A DNA stretch of 64,000 nt from Pseudonocardia asaccharolytica DSM 44247 = NBRC 16224 (GCF_000423625.1 NZ_AUII01000002.1:62001-126000), one strand, 5' to 3'. Shown: positions 26,959 through 36,308, counted from the first letter of the stretch. The notes: a model not told the origin generated them from the letters alone. A program made the numbers and translations.

Positions 26959-28310
26959 CAACTCACCGATCGACAGGTCGTCCCCGGCTCGGGGGGCACG
27001 GCTTGCAGGGGGGTGGACTCCGGCTGTGGCGGCTCCGGAGTGCCGGGCTCGGGGGGCGCCGGATCGAGCGGTGCCACCGGCACCGCGGAGGGAGCCGGGA
27101 CCTCCGGGCACGGCGCCAGCATGCGGGCCCGCAGCCGTTCCAGCGTGTTCCGCGCGCTGACCAGCCCGTCGGAGGCGATGATCCCGTCCCGGACCTGGCT
27201 GCGGGCATCCTCCGGCAGGTCCGTCAGCGCGATGTCCGAGGTCTCTGCGACGCGCTGCAACGGGACGCCCAGTACGCTGCCCCGGACTCCCTGGAAGATC
27301 GTCACCTGGTCACCCGCCGCGCCCACGTAGTACTGCTGGAGCACCCAGGCTCGGGCCAGCCAGCCGCCGGCCGCCAGCACGACGAGCACCACGAGCACGC
27401 CGACCGCGAGCCGCAGCCGCCCTCCGGGATGTCGCTTCGCGGGAGCCTCGGGAGGCGCGATGCGCCGCGGTGCGACCCGCGGCAGCGTGGTGGCGCAGGC
27501 GCGGCTCGCCGCCGTATCGAGCCCGGATCCGCCGACCTCGTCGCTGCCGTCGCCCGCAGCGCCCCCGACGATCGGTGCGTCCTCGCCGTACTCGATGTCG
27601 ACGACATCGGCGACGATGCAGGTGATGTTGTCGGGGCCGCCGCCGCGCAGCGCCAGCTCGATGAGCCGGTCGGCACACTCCCTGGGGTCGCTGTAGGTTC
27701 GCAGCGTCTCGGCGAGGGTCTCGTCGCTGACCGGGCCGGACAGGCCGTCGGAACACAGCAGATAGCGGTCGCCCGCACGGGCTTCGCGGATCGTCAGCGA
27801 CGGGTCGACGTCCTGGCCGGTGATGGCGCGCAGCAGCAGCGAACGCTGCGGGTGGGTATGCGCCTCCTCCTCGGTGATCCGGCCCTCGTCGATCAGCGAC
27901 TGGACGAACGTGTCGTCCTTGGTGATCTGGGTGAACCGGCCGCCTCGCAGCTGATAGGCCCGCGAATCGCCGACGTGCACCAGGCCGAGGCGCGACCCGG
28001 CGAACAGGATCGCGGTGAGCGTGGTGCCCATCCCCTCGAGGTCGGGCGCGTCGGCCACCTGGCGGGTGATCGCCGCGTTGCCCTGGATCGTGGCCGCGCG
28101 CAGCTCGGCCAGCAGGTCGTCGCCGGGGTCGTCCTCGTCGAGCGGGGCCAGTGCGGAGATCACCAGCGACGACGCCACCTCGCCCGCCGCGTGCCCGCCC
28201 ATCCCGTCGGCGAGCGCGAGCAGCCGCGGACCCGCATAGACCGCGTCCTGATTGCTCTGGCGCACCAGCCCACGGTCGCTACGGGCCGAATAGCGCAGGA
28301 CCAGGGTCAT
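26958..28310 (-). CDS. pstP: PP2C-family serine/threonine phosphatase PstP
   Basis: The 450-residue protein has an N-terminal PP2C domain (ADGMGGHAAGEVAS metal site, LVHVGDSRAYQLRGGR, LCSDGLSGPVSDE, GGPDNITCIVADV) to about residue 240. A linker and one membrane helix (LRLAVGVLVVLVVLAAGGWL) follow, then an outer domain of about 110 residues ending in a Pro-rich tail. It removes phosphate from PknA, PknB and their substrates, as known for mycobacterial PstP. It lies between fhaB and rodA; the gap to fhaB is 91 bases. Confidence 0.95.
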   Translation of the reverse strand: MTLVLRYSARSDRGLVRQSNQDAVYAGPRLLALADGMGGHAAGEVASSLVISALAPLDEDDPGDDLLAELRAATIQGNAAITRQVADAPDLEGMGTTLTAILFAGSRLGLVHVGDSRAYQLRGGRFTQITKDDTFVQSLIDEGRITEEEAHTHPQRSLLLRAITGQDVDPSLTIREARAGDRYLLCSDGLSGPVSDETLAETLRTYSDPRECADRLIELALRGGGPDNITCIVADVVDIEYGEDAPIVGGAAGDGSDEVGGSGLDTAASRACATTLPRVAPRRIAPPEAPAKRHPGGRLRLAVGVLVVLVVLAAGGWLARAWVLQQYYVGAAGDQVTIFQGVRGSVLGVPLQRVAETSDIALTDLPEDARSQVRDGIIASDGLVSARNTLERLRARMLAPCPEVPAPSAVPVAPLDPAPPEPGTPEPPQPESTPLQAVPPEPGTTCRSVS

Positions 28311-28401
28311 CGTTCGACTCCGTCGGCACCATCGGCTCGACCCGGCGAGCAGGTCGCGCGGGAACGGCCCGGTCCATGCGGTGGCGTGGTCGATCGCAGG
28401 G

Positions 28402-28860
28402 TCATGAGCGTAGCTCGATCACCGTCTTACCGATCCGGACCGGGACCCCCAGGGGGACCCGGGTGGGTCCGGTGACCTTAGCCCGGTCGAGGTAGGTGCC
28501 ATTCGTCGACCCGAGATCTTCGACGTACCACTCCTCACCCTGCTGCGCGATCCGTGCGTGCCGCGTGGAGGCGTAGTCGTCGTCGAGCTTGAGCGTGGAG
28601 TCGTCGGCCCGGCCGATGAGGATCGGCCGGGAGTCCAGCGAGATCCGGCTACCCGCCAGCGGCCCGTGGGTGACCAGGAGTTGGCGGGCCGTCCGGCTGC
28701 GGCCCGCGCGCATCGCGGTGCGGCCGCCGCCGGGCAGAATCGCCCGCAGCCCGGACGCCGCGTACAGATCTGAGCGCACGACACGCAACGCGACCAGCAC
28801 GAACAGCCAGAGCAGGGCGAGGAAGCCCGCCCTGGTCAGCTGCAGCACCAACTCGGGCAC
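28402..28860 (-). CDS. fhaB: FHA-domain protein FhaB (FipA)
   Basis: The 152-residue protein has an N-terminal membrane helix (AGFLALLWLFVLVALRVV) and a C-terminal FHA domain (PILIGRADDSTLKLDDDYAS, TRHARI, GSTNGTYLD). FHA domains bind phosphothreonine; the mycobacterial homologue (Rv0019c) is a PknA/PknB substrate that links FtsZ and FtsQ-type partners. The length and topology match the family. Confidence 0.93.
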   Translation of the reverse strand: MPELVLQLTRAGFLALLWLFVLVALRVVRSDLYAASGLRAILPGGGRTAMRAGRSRTARQLLVTHGPLAGSRISLDSRPILIGRADDSTLKLDDDYASTRHARIAQQGEEWYVEDLGSTNGTYLDRAKVTGPTRVPLGVPVRIGKTVIELRS

Positions 28861-28907
28861 GCGCCGTGCTCTCCGCTCTCGGGTCGCCGGGATTCGGGAA
28901 CCGGCGA

Positions 28908-30176
28908 TCAGGCCTGGATTCGGAAGACCAGGCTCGAGTGGCCGACGCGGATGACGTCGCCATCGGTGAGCTGCCAGGTCTGGACCGGGTTCCCGTTGAC
29001 CGTCGTGCCGTTGGTCGACCCGAGGTCCGAGAGGGTGGCCGTCTGGCCGTCCCAGCGGATCTCCAAGTGGCGACGCGAGACGCCGGTGTCCGGAAGCCGG
29101 AAGTTCGAGTCCTGCCCGCGGCCGATGACGTGTGCGCCCTCGGTGAGCTGGTAGCTGCGGCCCGATCCGTCGTCGAGGTTGAGCGACGCCGTCAGCCTGC
29201 CCTGCTGCGGGTAGCCCGCGTACCCCGGCTGGCCGTAGCCCGGCTGCGCGTACCCCTGCTGGTCGTACCCCGCGTCGTAACCGGGGGCATAACCCGGCTG
29301 CGCGTAGCCCGGCTGCGCGTACCCCTGCTGGTCGTACCCCGCGTCGTAACCGGGGGCATAACCCGGCTGCGCGTAGCCCGGCTGCGCATAGCCCGCGTCG
29401 TAACCGGGGGCGTAGGCCTGCTGGTCGTACTGCTGGTAGCCCGGCGCGCCCTGCTGCGGGCCGTAGCCGGGCTGGCCGTAGCCGGGCTGCTGGCCGTAGC
29501 CACCCTGCTGGTCGTAACCCTGCTGGTCGTACCCGCCCGGTTGACCGTAGCCCTGCTGGCCGTAACCGCCCTGCTGGTCGTAACCCTGCTGGTCGTAACC
29601 CTGCTGGTCGTACTGCTGGCCGTAGCCCTCGCGGCCCTGCTGCTCGCCGCGGTCGTACCCGCCGGGCGGGGCGTAGGTCTGCTGAGCGTACCCACCGGGG
29701 GCTCCCCGGTCGTATCCGTACTTCCCGTTCTCCTCGGGGTGGCCCGGTTGCTGGCTCATGGGTGCTTCTCCTGCGTTGCGAGCTCGGGTGGGCCGACGGT
29801 AAGCGTCGGGGTCCACGGACGAGCGGGTGCGGAACTGTCCCGTGTGCAGCGCCTCGGAGCGCTCCAGCAAGACTACGACCTCACCGTAGGTATCCCATCC
29901 TTGGTCGGCGAGATGTGCGGCGACGTAGCTGGACAGCCATTCTGTGATCTGGTCCGTGTCCCCCGCCATGCGTTCGAGATCGGCGGCGCCGAGCTGCACG
30001 ACGTACCGGTTCGGTGCCAGCAGGCGTCCGCCGGCGAGCGGCTCGATGCTGTCCTCGGCTTCCCTGAGCAGCGCCTGTGCGACTTCCTGGGGAACGACAC
30101 TGCCTCCGAAGACCCGCGCGAACACATCTCCCACCATCCCCTGGAGACGACGCTCGAAGCGGACGACGCGGCCCAA
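28908..30176 (-). CDS. fhaA: FhaA: DUF3662 plus FHA domain with a long Gly/Tyr/Gln repeat linker
   Basis: The 422-residue cytoplasmic protein has an N-terminal DUF3662 domain (about 1-125; [33 protein letters not shown]). A low-complexity linker of about 190 residues built from GYGQQ/GYDQQ and YAQPGYA units follows, then a C-terminal FHA domain ([29 protein letters not shown]). In mycobacteria FhaA binds the PknB-phosphorylated pseudokinase domain of MviN and limits peptidoglycan synthesis. It is the first gene of the long operon and lies just upstream of tRNA-Leu on the other strand. The linker length is likely to vary between strains. Confidence 0.94.
   Translation of the reverse strand: MGRVVRFERRLQGMVGDVFARVFGGSVVPQEVAQALLREAEDSIEPLAGGRLLAPNRYVVQLGAADLERMAGDTDQITEWLSSYVAAHLADQGWDTYGEVVVLLERSEALHTGQFRTRSSVDPDAYRRPTRARNAGEAPMSQQPGHPEENGKYGYDRGAPGGYAQQTYAPPGGYDRGEQQGREGYGQQYDQQGYDQQGYDQQGGYGQQGYGQPGGYDQQGYDQQGGYGQQPGYGQPGYGPQQGAPGYQQYDQQAYAPGYDAGYAQPGYAQPGYAPGYDAGYDQQGYAQPGYAQPGYAPGYDAGYDQQGYAQPGYGQPGYAGYPQQGRLTASLNLDDGSGRSYQLTEGAHVIGRGQDSNFRLPDTGVSRRHLEIRWDGQTATLSDLGSTNGTTVNGNPVQTWQLTDGDVIRVGHSSLVFRIQA
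29205..29660. repeat. In-gene tandem repeats of fhaA (Gly/Tyr/Gln/Pro linker)
   Basis: Within fhaA the DNA is built of near-identical short units; on the plus strand these contain CTGCTGGTCGTA and CCGGCTGCGCGTA. A unit of about 68 bp containing CCCCGCGTCGTAACCGGGGG is present twice in direct order near 29240-29376. The repeats encode GYDQQ and [18 protein letters not shown] peptides. They are in frame and could expand or contract. Confidence 0.7.
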
Positions 30177-30328
30177 CCGATCTTCCTCCGTTCGCAGCGG
30201 CGTGTTACCGGCGTCCTCGATCGTATCTGTGCTAGGCCACTCTGTGCCGCCACCACCTCCACGCGGTGCCCGAACGGGCCCTCCCGTGGGCCCGTCGGGG
30301 GGGTCGTGCTAGCTTCTCCACGTCGCTC

Positions 30329-30411
30329 GGGCGAGTGGCGGAATGGCAGACGCGCACGGTTCAGGTCCGTGTGTCCGTAAGGACGTGAGGGTTCAACTCC
30401 CTCCTCGCCCA
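30329..30411 (+). tRNA. leuT: tRNA-Leu (anticodon CAG)
   Basis: This 83-nt type II tRNA has acceptor arms GGGCGAG (30329-30335) and CTCGCCC (30404-30410). The anticodon stem-loop CACGG-TTCAGGT-CCGTG has CAG at 30362-30364. A variable arm TGTCCGTAAGGACG and a T-arm GAGGGTTCAACTCCCTC follow. CCA is not encoded. A leucine tRNA in this position, divergent from fhaA, also occurs in mycobacteria (leuT). Confidence 0.95.
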
Positions 30412-30412
30412 C

Positions 30413-31054
30413 TCATCCGCCCTCGCGCATCCGCACCGCAGGCCGGTCCGGATGATCGGCCAGCACCAGCACGTCCGCCTCCGCGGCGGGACGCCGTTCC
30501 GTCTCGTAGCGGGCGAACGCCACCAGCTGCCAGTGATCCTTGACCGGTAGCTGCCGTGCCAGGGCAGCCGGGCTCATCCGCAGGTGCACGGCCAGCTCCG
30601 CCGGCAGCCCGCGGCCCAGGAGCAGCGCACCCGCCAGCAGGACCACGCCGTCCACGGGCAGTTCGCGGTAGCGATCCCGGTGCGCGCGGTCGCGTTCGGC
30701 GTCCCACAGCCTGGGCAGGACCCGGCCGGATCCGCTCGTCGAGGCCGGGTCGAGGACCTCCCGGCACAGCCCGCCCTCGTCGAGCCGGCCGTCGAGGAAC
30801 ATGTCGACGTCCCTGCGGCCGTGCTCGAGGCGCACCGAGGCCGGCCGCAGATAGTCTCCGGCGTCGACGACGAGCGCGGCGCGACCCCGTACCCGCAGCA
30901 GCTCCGCGACCGCCGCGGCCAGCTCGGCCGGCCGGGTGGGCGGTGCCCCGTCCAGGACGAGCCGGACCCGCCGGCCCGTCCGTTGCACGACGAGTCCCGC
31001 GATCCGGTCCGCCAGCGCGGCCGGGGTGATCGGGGTGATGGCGGTTCCGGGCAC
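30413..31054 (-). CDS. Uridine kinase-like P-loop family protein without an intact P-loop
   Basis: The 213-residue protein from GTG 31054 follows GGAGGGAG. It resembles actinobacterial proteins annotated as uridine kinase: LADRIAGLVVQRTGRRVRLV, LDGAPPTRPAELAAAVAELL, VVDAGDYLRPASVRLEHGRR and a LPVDGVVLLAGALLLGRGLP region. The Walker A position reads DGAPPTRP in place of GxxGxGKT/S, so nucleotide phosphorylation is doubtful. It diverges from the IclR gene with a 36-base gap. Confidence 0.6.
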   Translation of the reverse strand: MPGTAITPITPAALADRIAGLVVQRTGRRVRLVLDGAPPTRPAELAAAVAELLRVRGRAALVVDAGDYLRPASVRLEHGRRDVDMFLDGRLDEGGLCREVLDPASTSGSGRVLPRLWDAERDRAHRDRYRELPVDGVVLLAGALLLGRGLPAELAVHLRMSPAALARQLPVKDHWQLVAFARYETERRPAAEADVLVLADHPDRPAVRMREGG

Positions 31055-31090
31055 TGGACCGATGCTCCCTCCTATCCAAGACTGTGACCC

Positions 31091-31882
31091 GTGACACCCC
31101 AGCAGCCCCACGCCGGGAGCTCGGCCCTGCGGGCGCTGCGGGTCGTCGAGGCGATCGCGGCGGCAGGCGACGGGGTGACCGCGAAGGCCATCGCCCGCAG
31201 GCTCGGCTGCCCGCTGCCCACCATCTACCGGGTGCTGGGCACCCTGGTCGAGGAGGGCTATCTCGTCCGCCTGCACGACGTGCGCGGCTACGGACTGGGT
31301 TACCAGATCGCGCACCTGCACCGCAGCCTGGCGGATCAGGTCCTGCCGCCCACCGCGGTGCGGGCGATCGTGCCGGAGGTGCACGCCGCGGCCAGGGCGG
31401 CGACATATCTCTTGGTCTTCCGGGACCTCGACATCGTCGTCGCATACCTCGACACCTGCGCCGAACACCCCGGACTGCCCGGGATGCGGGTGGCCGAACC
31501 GGCCTCGCCGCATTCCACCGCGGGCGGCAAGGCGCTGCTCGCCGGCCTCGACGCCGCCCGGCTGGGCGCGGTGCTGGCCCGATCCGGGCTGCCGCGCATC
31601 AGCCGGCGCACCGTGTCCGAACGGCGCGCGCTGGACCGCGAGCTGATGCGGGTCCGCTCGGCGGGGGTCGCGGTGGAGGTGGAAGAGCACCAGCGCGGGT
31701 TCGCCGGGGTCGCGGTGCCGGTGCGCGGCCCGGGCGGCGAGACGACTGCGGCGCTGGGGGTGTCGGTCAGCCGCGGTGAGTTCACCGCGCGGCGTTGGGA
31801 GCTGGAGGACGCGGTGCGCTCCGGTGCGATACGGATCATTCGCGCCCTCGCCGTCACACCGGGGGCCGCGCTGGCGCCGTAG
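31091..31882 (+). CDS. IclR family transcriptional regulator
   Basis: The 263-residue regulator has an N-terminal winged HTH (ALRALRVVEAIAAAGDGVTA, AIARRLGCPLPTIYRVLGTL) and a C-terminal IclR effector domain (PHSTAGGKALLAGLD, GVAVEVEEHQRGFAGVAVPV). Members bind small acids or aromatic metabolites and control adjacent catabolic genes. The enoyl-CoA hydratase gene 35 bases downstream on the same strand is its likely operon partner. The start at GTG 31091 fits the HTH position. Confidence 0.9.
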   Translation: MTPQQPHAGSSALRALRVVEAIAAAGDGVTAKAIARRLGCPLPTIYRVLGTLVEEGYLVRLHDVRGYGLGYQIAHLHRSLADQVLPPTAVRAIVPEVHAAARAATYLLVFRDLDIVVAYLDTCAEHPGLPGMRVAEPASPHSTAGGKALLAGLDAARLGAVLARSGLPRISRRTVSERRALDRELMRVRSAGVAVEVEEHQRGFAGVAVPVRGPGGETTAALGVSVSRGEFTARRWELEDAVRSGAIRIIRALAVTPGAALAP

Positions 31883-31917
31883 GGCGAGGATGCCGGTCGC
31901 TCCTATTGTCCTCAGCC

Positions 31918-32697
31918 ATGGACCGGACCGTGCGATATGAGCTCGCCGACCACGTCGCGACGATCACGCTTGACCGCCCGGACAAGCTCAACGCGATCGA
32001 CGGCGCCATGCGCCGCGACATCAATGAGGCCTTCGCCCGGTTCCGCTTCGACGACGACGCGTGGGTCGGCATCGTCACCGGCAACGGCCGGGCGTTCTGC
32101 GCCGGTGCCGATCTGGGTTCGCAGACCGGAAACCCGGCGGGCGACTTTCCCGGCAGCTTCTGGGAGCGGCCCACCGTCAACTCGTTCGAGAGCGGTTGGG
32201 AGATCTTCAAGCCGGTGATCGCTGCGGTGAACGGGCACTGTCTCGGCTACGGGCTGACCCTGCTGACCTGGTGCGATTTCGTGATCGCCGGGGAGCGGGC
32301 CACGTTCGGCTTCCCCGAGGTACGGGTCGGGATCCCGACCACCGTCGGGGCCCTGCGGTTGCCGCAGAAGATCGGTTGGCAGTACGCGATGGAACTGCTG
32401 CTCACCGGGGAGCGGATCGACGCGGCGCGGGCCAAGGAGATCGGGCTGGCAGGCTGGGTGGTCGGCCACGACGATCTGATGTCCGAGGCGCGCGCCCTTG
32501 CCGCCCGGCTGGTCCGCGGGGCGCCGCTGGCCCAGCGGGCGACCAAGGAGATGGCCGTGCGCGGGCCGGGGATGGGGGCGGTCGACGCGACCCGGTTCGG
32601 TGAGACCATGCGCCGGGTCGCCGCCGCCACCGAGGACGCCGCCGAGGGTGTCGCGGCGTTCCGGGAGGGACGCGAGCCGGTGTGGAAGGGGCGGTGA
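31918..32697 (+). CDS. Enoyl-CoA hydratase/isomerase family protein
   Basis: The 259-residue crotonase has VATITLDRPDKLNAIDGAM, an oxyanion loop GNGRAFCAGADLG, a second oxyanion/active-site region NGHCLGYGLTLLTWCDFVIA and GFPEVRVGIPTTVGALRLP, whose Glu is the usual catalytic acid/base. It should hydrate or isomerise an acyl-CoA in fatty acid or aromatic degradation; the exact substrate is unknown. It starts at ATG 31918. Confidence 0.9.
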   Translation: MDRTVRYELADHVATITLDRPDKLNAIDGAMRRDINEAFARFRFDDDAWVGIVTGNGRAFCAGADLGSQTGNPAGDFPGSFWERPTVNSFESGWEIFKPVIAAVNGHCLGYGLTLLTWCDFVIAGERATFGFPEVRVGIPTTVGALRLPQKIGWQYAMELLLTGERIDAARAKEIGLAGWVVGHDDLMSEARALAARLVRGAPLAQRATKEMAVRGPGMGAVDATRFGETMRRVAAATEDAAEGVAAFREGREPVWKGR

Positions 32698-32817
32698 GCG
32701 CGCCGGAAAATGGCTCGCCCGGCCGGGACGGCCGGACCTAACGTGCACCGTATGGCGACGACCATCCCTCCTTGACGACTTCCCGCGCGTCTCACCCCGC
32801 TGCGTTTCCTGTTCGCC

Positions 32818-34386
32818 GTGCTGGCGGTCCGGCCGTGGCTCGCCGCCGGTGCGGCCGTGCTGGGTGCGCTGTGGCTGGTGCCCGGTGCGCTGCTGCCGCT
32901 CGTCGTCGGACACACCGTGGACGTCGGCGTGACCGGCGGCGACGCCGGTACGCTGCTCGCCCGGATCGGGCTGATCGCCGCGCTCGGCGTGACGCAGGCG
33001 GTCTTCGCCGCCGGACTGATGTTCGTCGCGCACGGCATGTGGATGCACGGGGCCGCGACCACGCAGCGGATGGTCACCGCGCATATCGCCCGGCTCGGGG
33101 CCGCGCTGGCCCCTCAGGCCGAGACCGGGGAGGTGATGGCGATCTCCTCCTCGGACGACAACCACATCGGCAACGCGTTCGAGGTGCTCGGCAGGTTGTT
33201 CGGCTCGGTGGTCGCGTTCCTCACCGTCGGCATCGTGTTGCTGGGGACGTCTCCGCTGCTCGCGGCGGTCGCACTGATCGGCGTGCCGGCCGCCGTGCTC
33301 GGGATGGGACCGCTGGTCGGGCTGCTGGAACGGCGCAAGGAGGCACAGCGCGCCGGGCTCGCCGAGGTCAACGCTCTGGCCGCCGACATCGTCTCCGGCC
33401 TGCGCATCCTGCGTGGTATCGGCGGTGAACGGCAGTTCCTGCGCCGATTCCGCGACGTGAGCCAGCGGGTGCGCCGCCGGGGCGTCGCGGTGGCCCGCAG
33501 CGAGTCGTGGCTGGTGGGTGCCGAGGTGCTGCTGCCCGGCCTGGTCACGGTGCTGATCACCTGGCTGGGGGCGCGGCTCGCGGCCGCCGGCACGATCACC
33601 GTCGGCGAGCTGGTGGCCTTCTACGGTGCGGCCGCGTTCCTGGTGCTCCCGGTCGCCACCGTGACCGAGGCGACCGGGTTGCTGGCCTCGGCGTTGGTGG
33701 CGGCCAGGAAAGCCTGCGCCATTCTGGCGCTGCGGCCGCTGCTCGCCGACCCGGCCGAGCCGGTCGCGCTCCCCGACGGTCCGCTCGAGCTGCACGACAC
33801 GAGCACGGGGATCACCGCGGTCGCCGGCAAGCTCACCGTCATGGACGCCGATCCGCAGGCCCACGCCGTCGCCGCCCGGCTGGCCCGGTTCGCCGACTCC
33901 GAACCCGGTCAGCGGGTGCTGCTGTCCGGGATCCCGGCCGACCGGGTCGCCCTGGCGGCGCTGCGCCGCCGGGTCGTGTACGCGCACAGCCAGGACGTCT
34001 GGTTCTCCGGTGTGCTGCGGGAACAGGTGCGGCCCGACCGCGAGACCGGCGTGGACATCGAGACCGCGCTGTGGGCCGCGGATGCCGCCGACATCGTGGC
34101 CGGCCTGCCGAGCGGGCTGGACGAGCCGATCGGGGAGCGCGGCCGCGAGGTGTCCGGCGGCCAGCGGCAGCGGCTGAACCTGGCCCGCGCGCTCGCGCTG
34201 GACGCCGACGTGTTGCTGCTCGACCAGCCGACCAGCGCCGTGGACGCGCATACCGAGGCGCGCATCGCGCACCGGGTCGCCCGGCTACGCCGGGGACGGA
34301 CGACGATCGTGTTCAGCGAGAGTCCTCTGTGGGCGCAGGTGGCCGACGATCGCGTCCAGCTTGCGGAGGTGACCTCGTGCGGGTGA
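32818..34386 (+). CDS. ABC exporter half-transporter A (degenerate Walker A, intact signature)
   Basis: The 522-residue protein has six membrane helices (about residues 1-290) and an ABC ATPase domain. The ATPase lacks a P-loop: where GxxGxGK(S/T) should stand it reads [16 protein letters not shown]. The signature [16 protein letters not shown] is intact. Walker B is [13 protein letters not shown], with Gln in place of the catalytic Glu. It therefore supplies the signature motif to the partner's ATP site. The GTG start at 32818 has no ribosome site. An upstream in-frame ATG (32752) is followed by TGA seven codons later, so the true start is uncertain (CTG 32800 is another option). It overlaps the second subunit by 10 bases. 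Confidence 0.85.
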   Translation: MLAVRPWLAAGAAVLGALWLVPGALLPLVVGHTVDVGVTGGDAGTLLARIGLIAALGVTQAVFAAGLMFVAHGMWMHGAATTQRMVTAHIARLGAALAPQAETGEVMAISSSDDNHIGNAFEVLGRLFGSVVAFLTVGIVLLGTSPLLAAVALIGVPAAVLGMGPLVGLLERRKEAQRAGLAEVNALAADIVSGLRILRGIGGERQFLRRFRDVSQRVRRRGVAVARSESWLVGAEVLLPGLVTVLITWLGARLAAAGTITVGELVAFYGAAAFLVLPVATVTEATGLLASALVAARKACAILALRPLLADPAEPVALPDGPLELHDTSTGITAVAGKLTVMDADPQAHAVAARLARFADSEPGQRVLLSGIPADRVALAALRRRVVYAHSQDVWFSGVLREQVRPDRETGVDIETALWAADAADIVAGLPSGLDEPIGERGREVSGGQRQRLNLARALALDADVLLLDQPTSAVDAHTEARIAHRVARLRRGRTTIVFSESPLWAQVADDRVQLAEVTSCG

Positions 34387-36143
34387 CGCTCCCGCTGGCC
34401 GGCCCGGCCGAGGCCCGCGGCTGGTTCCGCGAGACGGTGCGCGCCAACCGGCGGCGGTTCGCGCTGGCTACCGGGCTGCTGGCCGCGTCGACGCTGGCCG
34501 GGCTGGTCGGCCCGCAGCTGCTCGGCCACCTGGTGGACGTGGTGGTCACCGGCGCCGGCACCGCGCGGATCGACCTGATCGCCCTCGTCTTCATCGGAGT
34601 TCTGCTCCTGCAGGCGGTGTTCAAGCGTGCGGCGCGACTGCGCAGCGGCATTCTTGGTGAAAAGGTGCTGGCCCAGACCAGGGAAGGTTTCATCGAGCGG
34701 TCGCTGCAACTGCCGGTCGGCACGGTGGAGGCGGCCGGAACCGGTGATCTGCTCAGCCGCGCCACCGCCGACGTCGACAAGATCGATTATTCGGTCCGGT
34801 ACGCGGTCCCGGAGATCGTCACCGCCGCCGTCACCGTGGTCCTCACGATCGCGGCGATGCTGCTGACCTCGCCGCTGCTCGCGCTCGGCGTGCTGGTGGC
34901 CGTCCCGGTGCTTTACCTCCCCACCCGCTGGTACTGGAAGTGCGTCCCGGCCACGATCGAGCGGGTCCTCGACGACTGGGCGTGGGTGCACACCGACCTG
35001 CACGAGACCACCGAGGGCGCGCGAACCGCGGAAGCGGTCGGGTTCACCGAACGCCGGGTGGCCTGCGGGTACGCGGCGGTCGATCGGGCGATCGGCGGGG
35101 AGCGGGTGCTGCGGCGGCTGCAGGTGCGCTGGGCACCGTGGATGGATGTGGCGCACACCCTGCCGGTCGCGGCCATGTTGCTGCTCAGCGGATGGGCGTA
35201 CGCGCAGGGCTGGGTGCAGCTCGGCACGATCACCGTGATGGTGCTGTACGCGCAGGCGCTCGCGGCTCCGCTGGACGAGGTGCTGTGGTGGGTCGAGGAC
35301 CTGCAGGTTTCCGGCACCGCGCTGCGGCGAGTACTGGGCGTGCGGCACCCGCCCGGCGACCCTGCCGGCGTCCGCCTGCCGCGCGGTCGCGACATCGAGC
35401 TCACCGACGTGCGTTTCGGCTACCAGCCCGGCCGGCCGGTGCTACACGGAATCGACCTGCGCATTCCGCCCGGTCAGCGGCTGGCGATCGTCGGCCCCTC
35501 CGGCGCGGGCAAGTCGACTCTGGGCAGGCTGTTCGCCGGGATCGCGGCCCCGACCTCCGGATCGGTGACGATCGGCGGGGCCGAGGTGTCGCGGCTACCG
35601 GAGGACGTGCTGCACGGCGAGGTACTGCTGCTCACCCAGGAACAGCACGTGTTCGCCGGAACGCTGCGGGAGAACCTCACGTTGCCGGCCCGGCCCGGCG
35701 GCGGCTGGACCGACGGCGAGCTCCGCGCCGCGCTCGCCGCAGTCGGAGCCCTGGAGTGGGCGGACTCGCTGCCGGACGCGCTGGACACCGCGCTCGGGTC
35801 CGGAGCACACGCCGTCCCGCCCGCGGTGGCCCAGCAGCTGGCGCTGGCCCGGATCGTGCTCGCCGACCCGCATACGGTGGTGCTGGACGAAGCGACGTCG
35901 CTGCTGGACACCTCGTCGGCCCGCGATCTCGAGCGGTCGCTGGGCGGTCGCACGGTGATCGCCATCGCGCACCGGCTGCACACCGCCGCCGCGGCCGACC
36001 GGGTGGCCGTCCTCGAGGACGGCCGGATCACCGAGCTGGGCAGCCACACCGAACTCATGGCCGCCGGCGGACCGTACGCGCGCCTGGTCCAGGCTCGCGA
36101 CCTGCTTGGCCAGGACGATCGGGTCATGCTTGTTGATCAGTGA
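34377..36143 (+). CDS. ABC exporter half-transporter B (intact Walker A, degenerate signature)
   Basis: The 588-residue protein from GTG 34377 has six membrane helices, then an ATPase domain with Walker [15 protein letters not shown] (near residue 372) and Walker [12 protein letters not shown] with the catalytic Glu. The ABC signature LSGGQ is replaced by [14 protein letters not shown]. The switch His is present ([10 protein letters not shown]). Together with subunit A, the heterodimer would have one working ATP site (this Walker A/B plus the partner's signature) and one dead site. The last 13 residues ([11 protein letters not shown] region) are read through the antisense of an oxidoreductase fragment, so the native C-terminus has been replaced. 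The substrate is unknown. Confidence 0.88.
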   Translation: MRVTLPLAGPAEARGWFRETVRANRRRFALATGLLAASTLAGLVGPQLLGHLVDVVVTGAGTARIDLIALVFIGVLLLQAVFKRAARLRSGILGEKVLAQTREGFIERSLQLPVGTVEAAGTGDLLSRATADVDKIDYSVRYAVPEIVTAAVTVVLTIAAMLLTSPLLALGVLVAVPVLYLPTRWYWKCVPATIERVLDDWAWVHTDLHETTEGARTAEAVGFTERRVACGYAAVDRAIGGERVLRRLQVRWAPWMDVAHTLPVAAMLLLSGWAYAQGWVQLGTITVMVLYAQALAAPLDEVLWWVEDLQVSGTALRRVLGVRHPPGDPAGVRLPRGRDIELTDVRFGYQPGRPVLHGIDLRIPPGQRLAIVGPSGAGKSTLGRLFAGIAAPTSGSVTIGGAEVSRLPEDVLHGEVLLLTQEQHVFAGTLRENLTLPARPGGGWTDGELRAALAAVGALEWADSLPDALDTALGSGAHAVPPAVAQQLALARIVLADPHTVVLDEATSLLDTSSARDLERSLGGRTVIAIAHRLHTAAAADRVAVLEDGRITELGSHTELMAAGGPYARLVQARDLLGQDDRVMLVDQ

Positions 36144-36308
36144 CACCCCGGTTCCGAGGCCGATCCGGCTGGTCACCACGGCCATCGCCGACAGGGCCAC
36201 GAACGGGTCGAACGTGTGCGCGTACCTCGTCGGCAGCTCGACGGCCCGAGCAAGGGTCACCGCGTCGATGTCGTGGTCGGTCAGGAAGGTGACCACCCCG
36301 GTGTCCAC
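36085..36308 (-). pseudogene. N-terminal fragment of an LLM-class (F420-type) oxidoreductase
   Basis: From GTG 36308 the minus strand reads VDTGVVTFLTDHDIDAVTLA, RAVE, then [40 protein letters not shown] and [11 protein letters not shown]. This is the start of a luciferase-like monooxygenase. The usual segment between LARAVE and the LPxxYxHTLDPF block (about 25 residues, with the SLWVPEH motif) is missing, and homology ends at SLDQ. About 220 C-terminal residues are gone. The plus-strand ABC gene runs into this fragment and ends within it. Confidence 0.7.

Noticed and set aside
29205..29660. CRISPR-like array in the repeat-rich stretch
   Set aside because: The repeats are in frame inside fhaA, have no unique spacers of constant length and encode a Gly/Tyr/Gln linker.
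32773..32775. TGA as a selenocysteine codon in the ABC transporter
   Set aside because: There is no reason for a selenocysteine in this N-terminus, no visible SECIS-like hairpin with conserved features and no selenoprotein family match; a nonsense change or alternative start is simpler.
31912..34272. A 786-residue minus-strand open frame under the ABC transporter and crotonase genes
   Set aside because: It is an antisense shadow of two convincing plus-strand genes, with compositionally biased translation.
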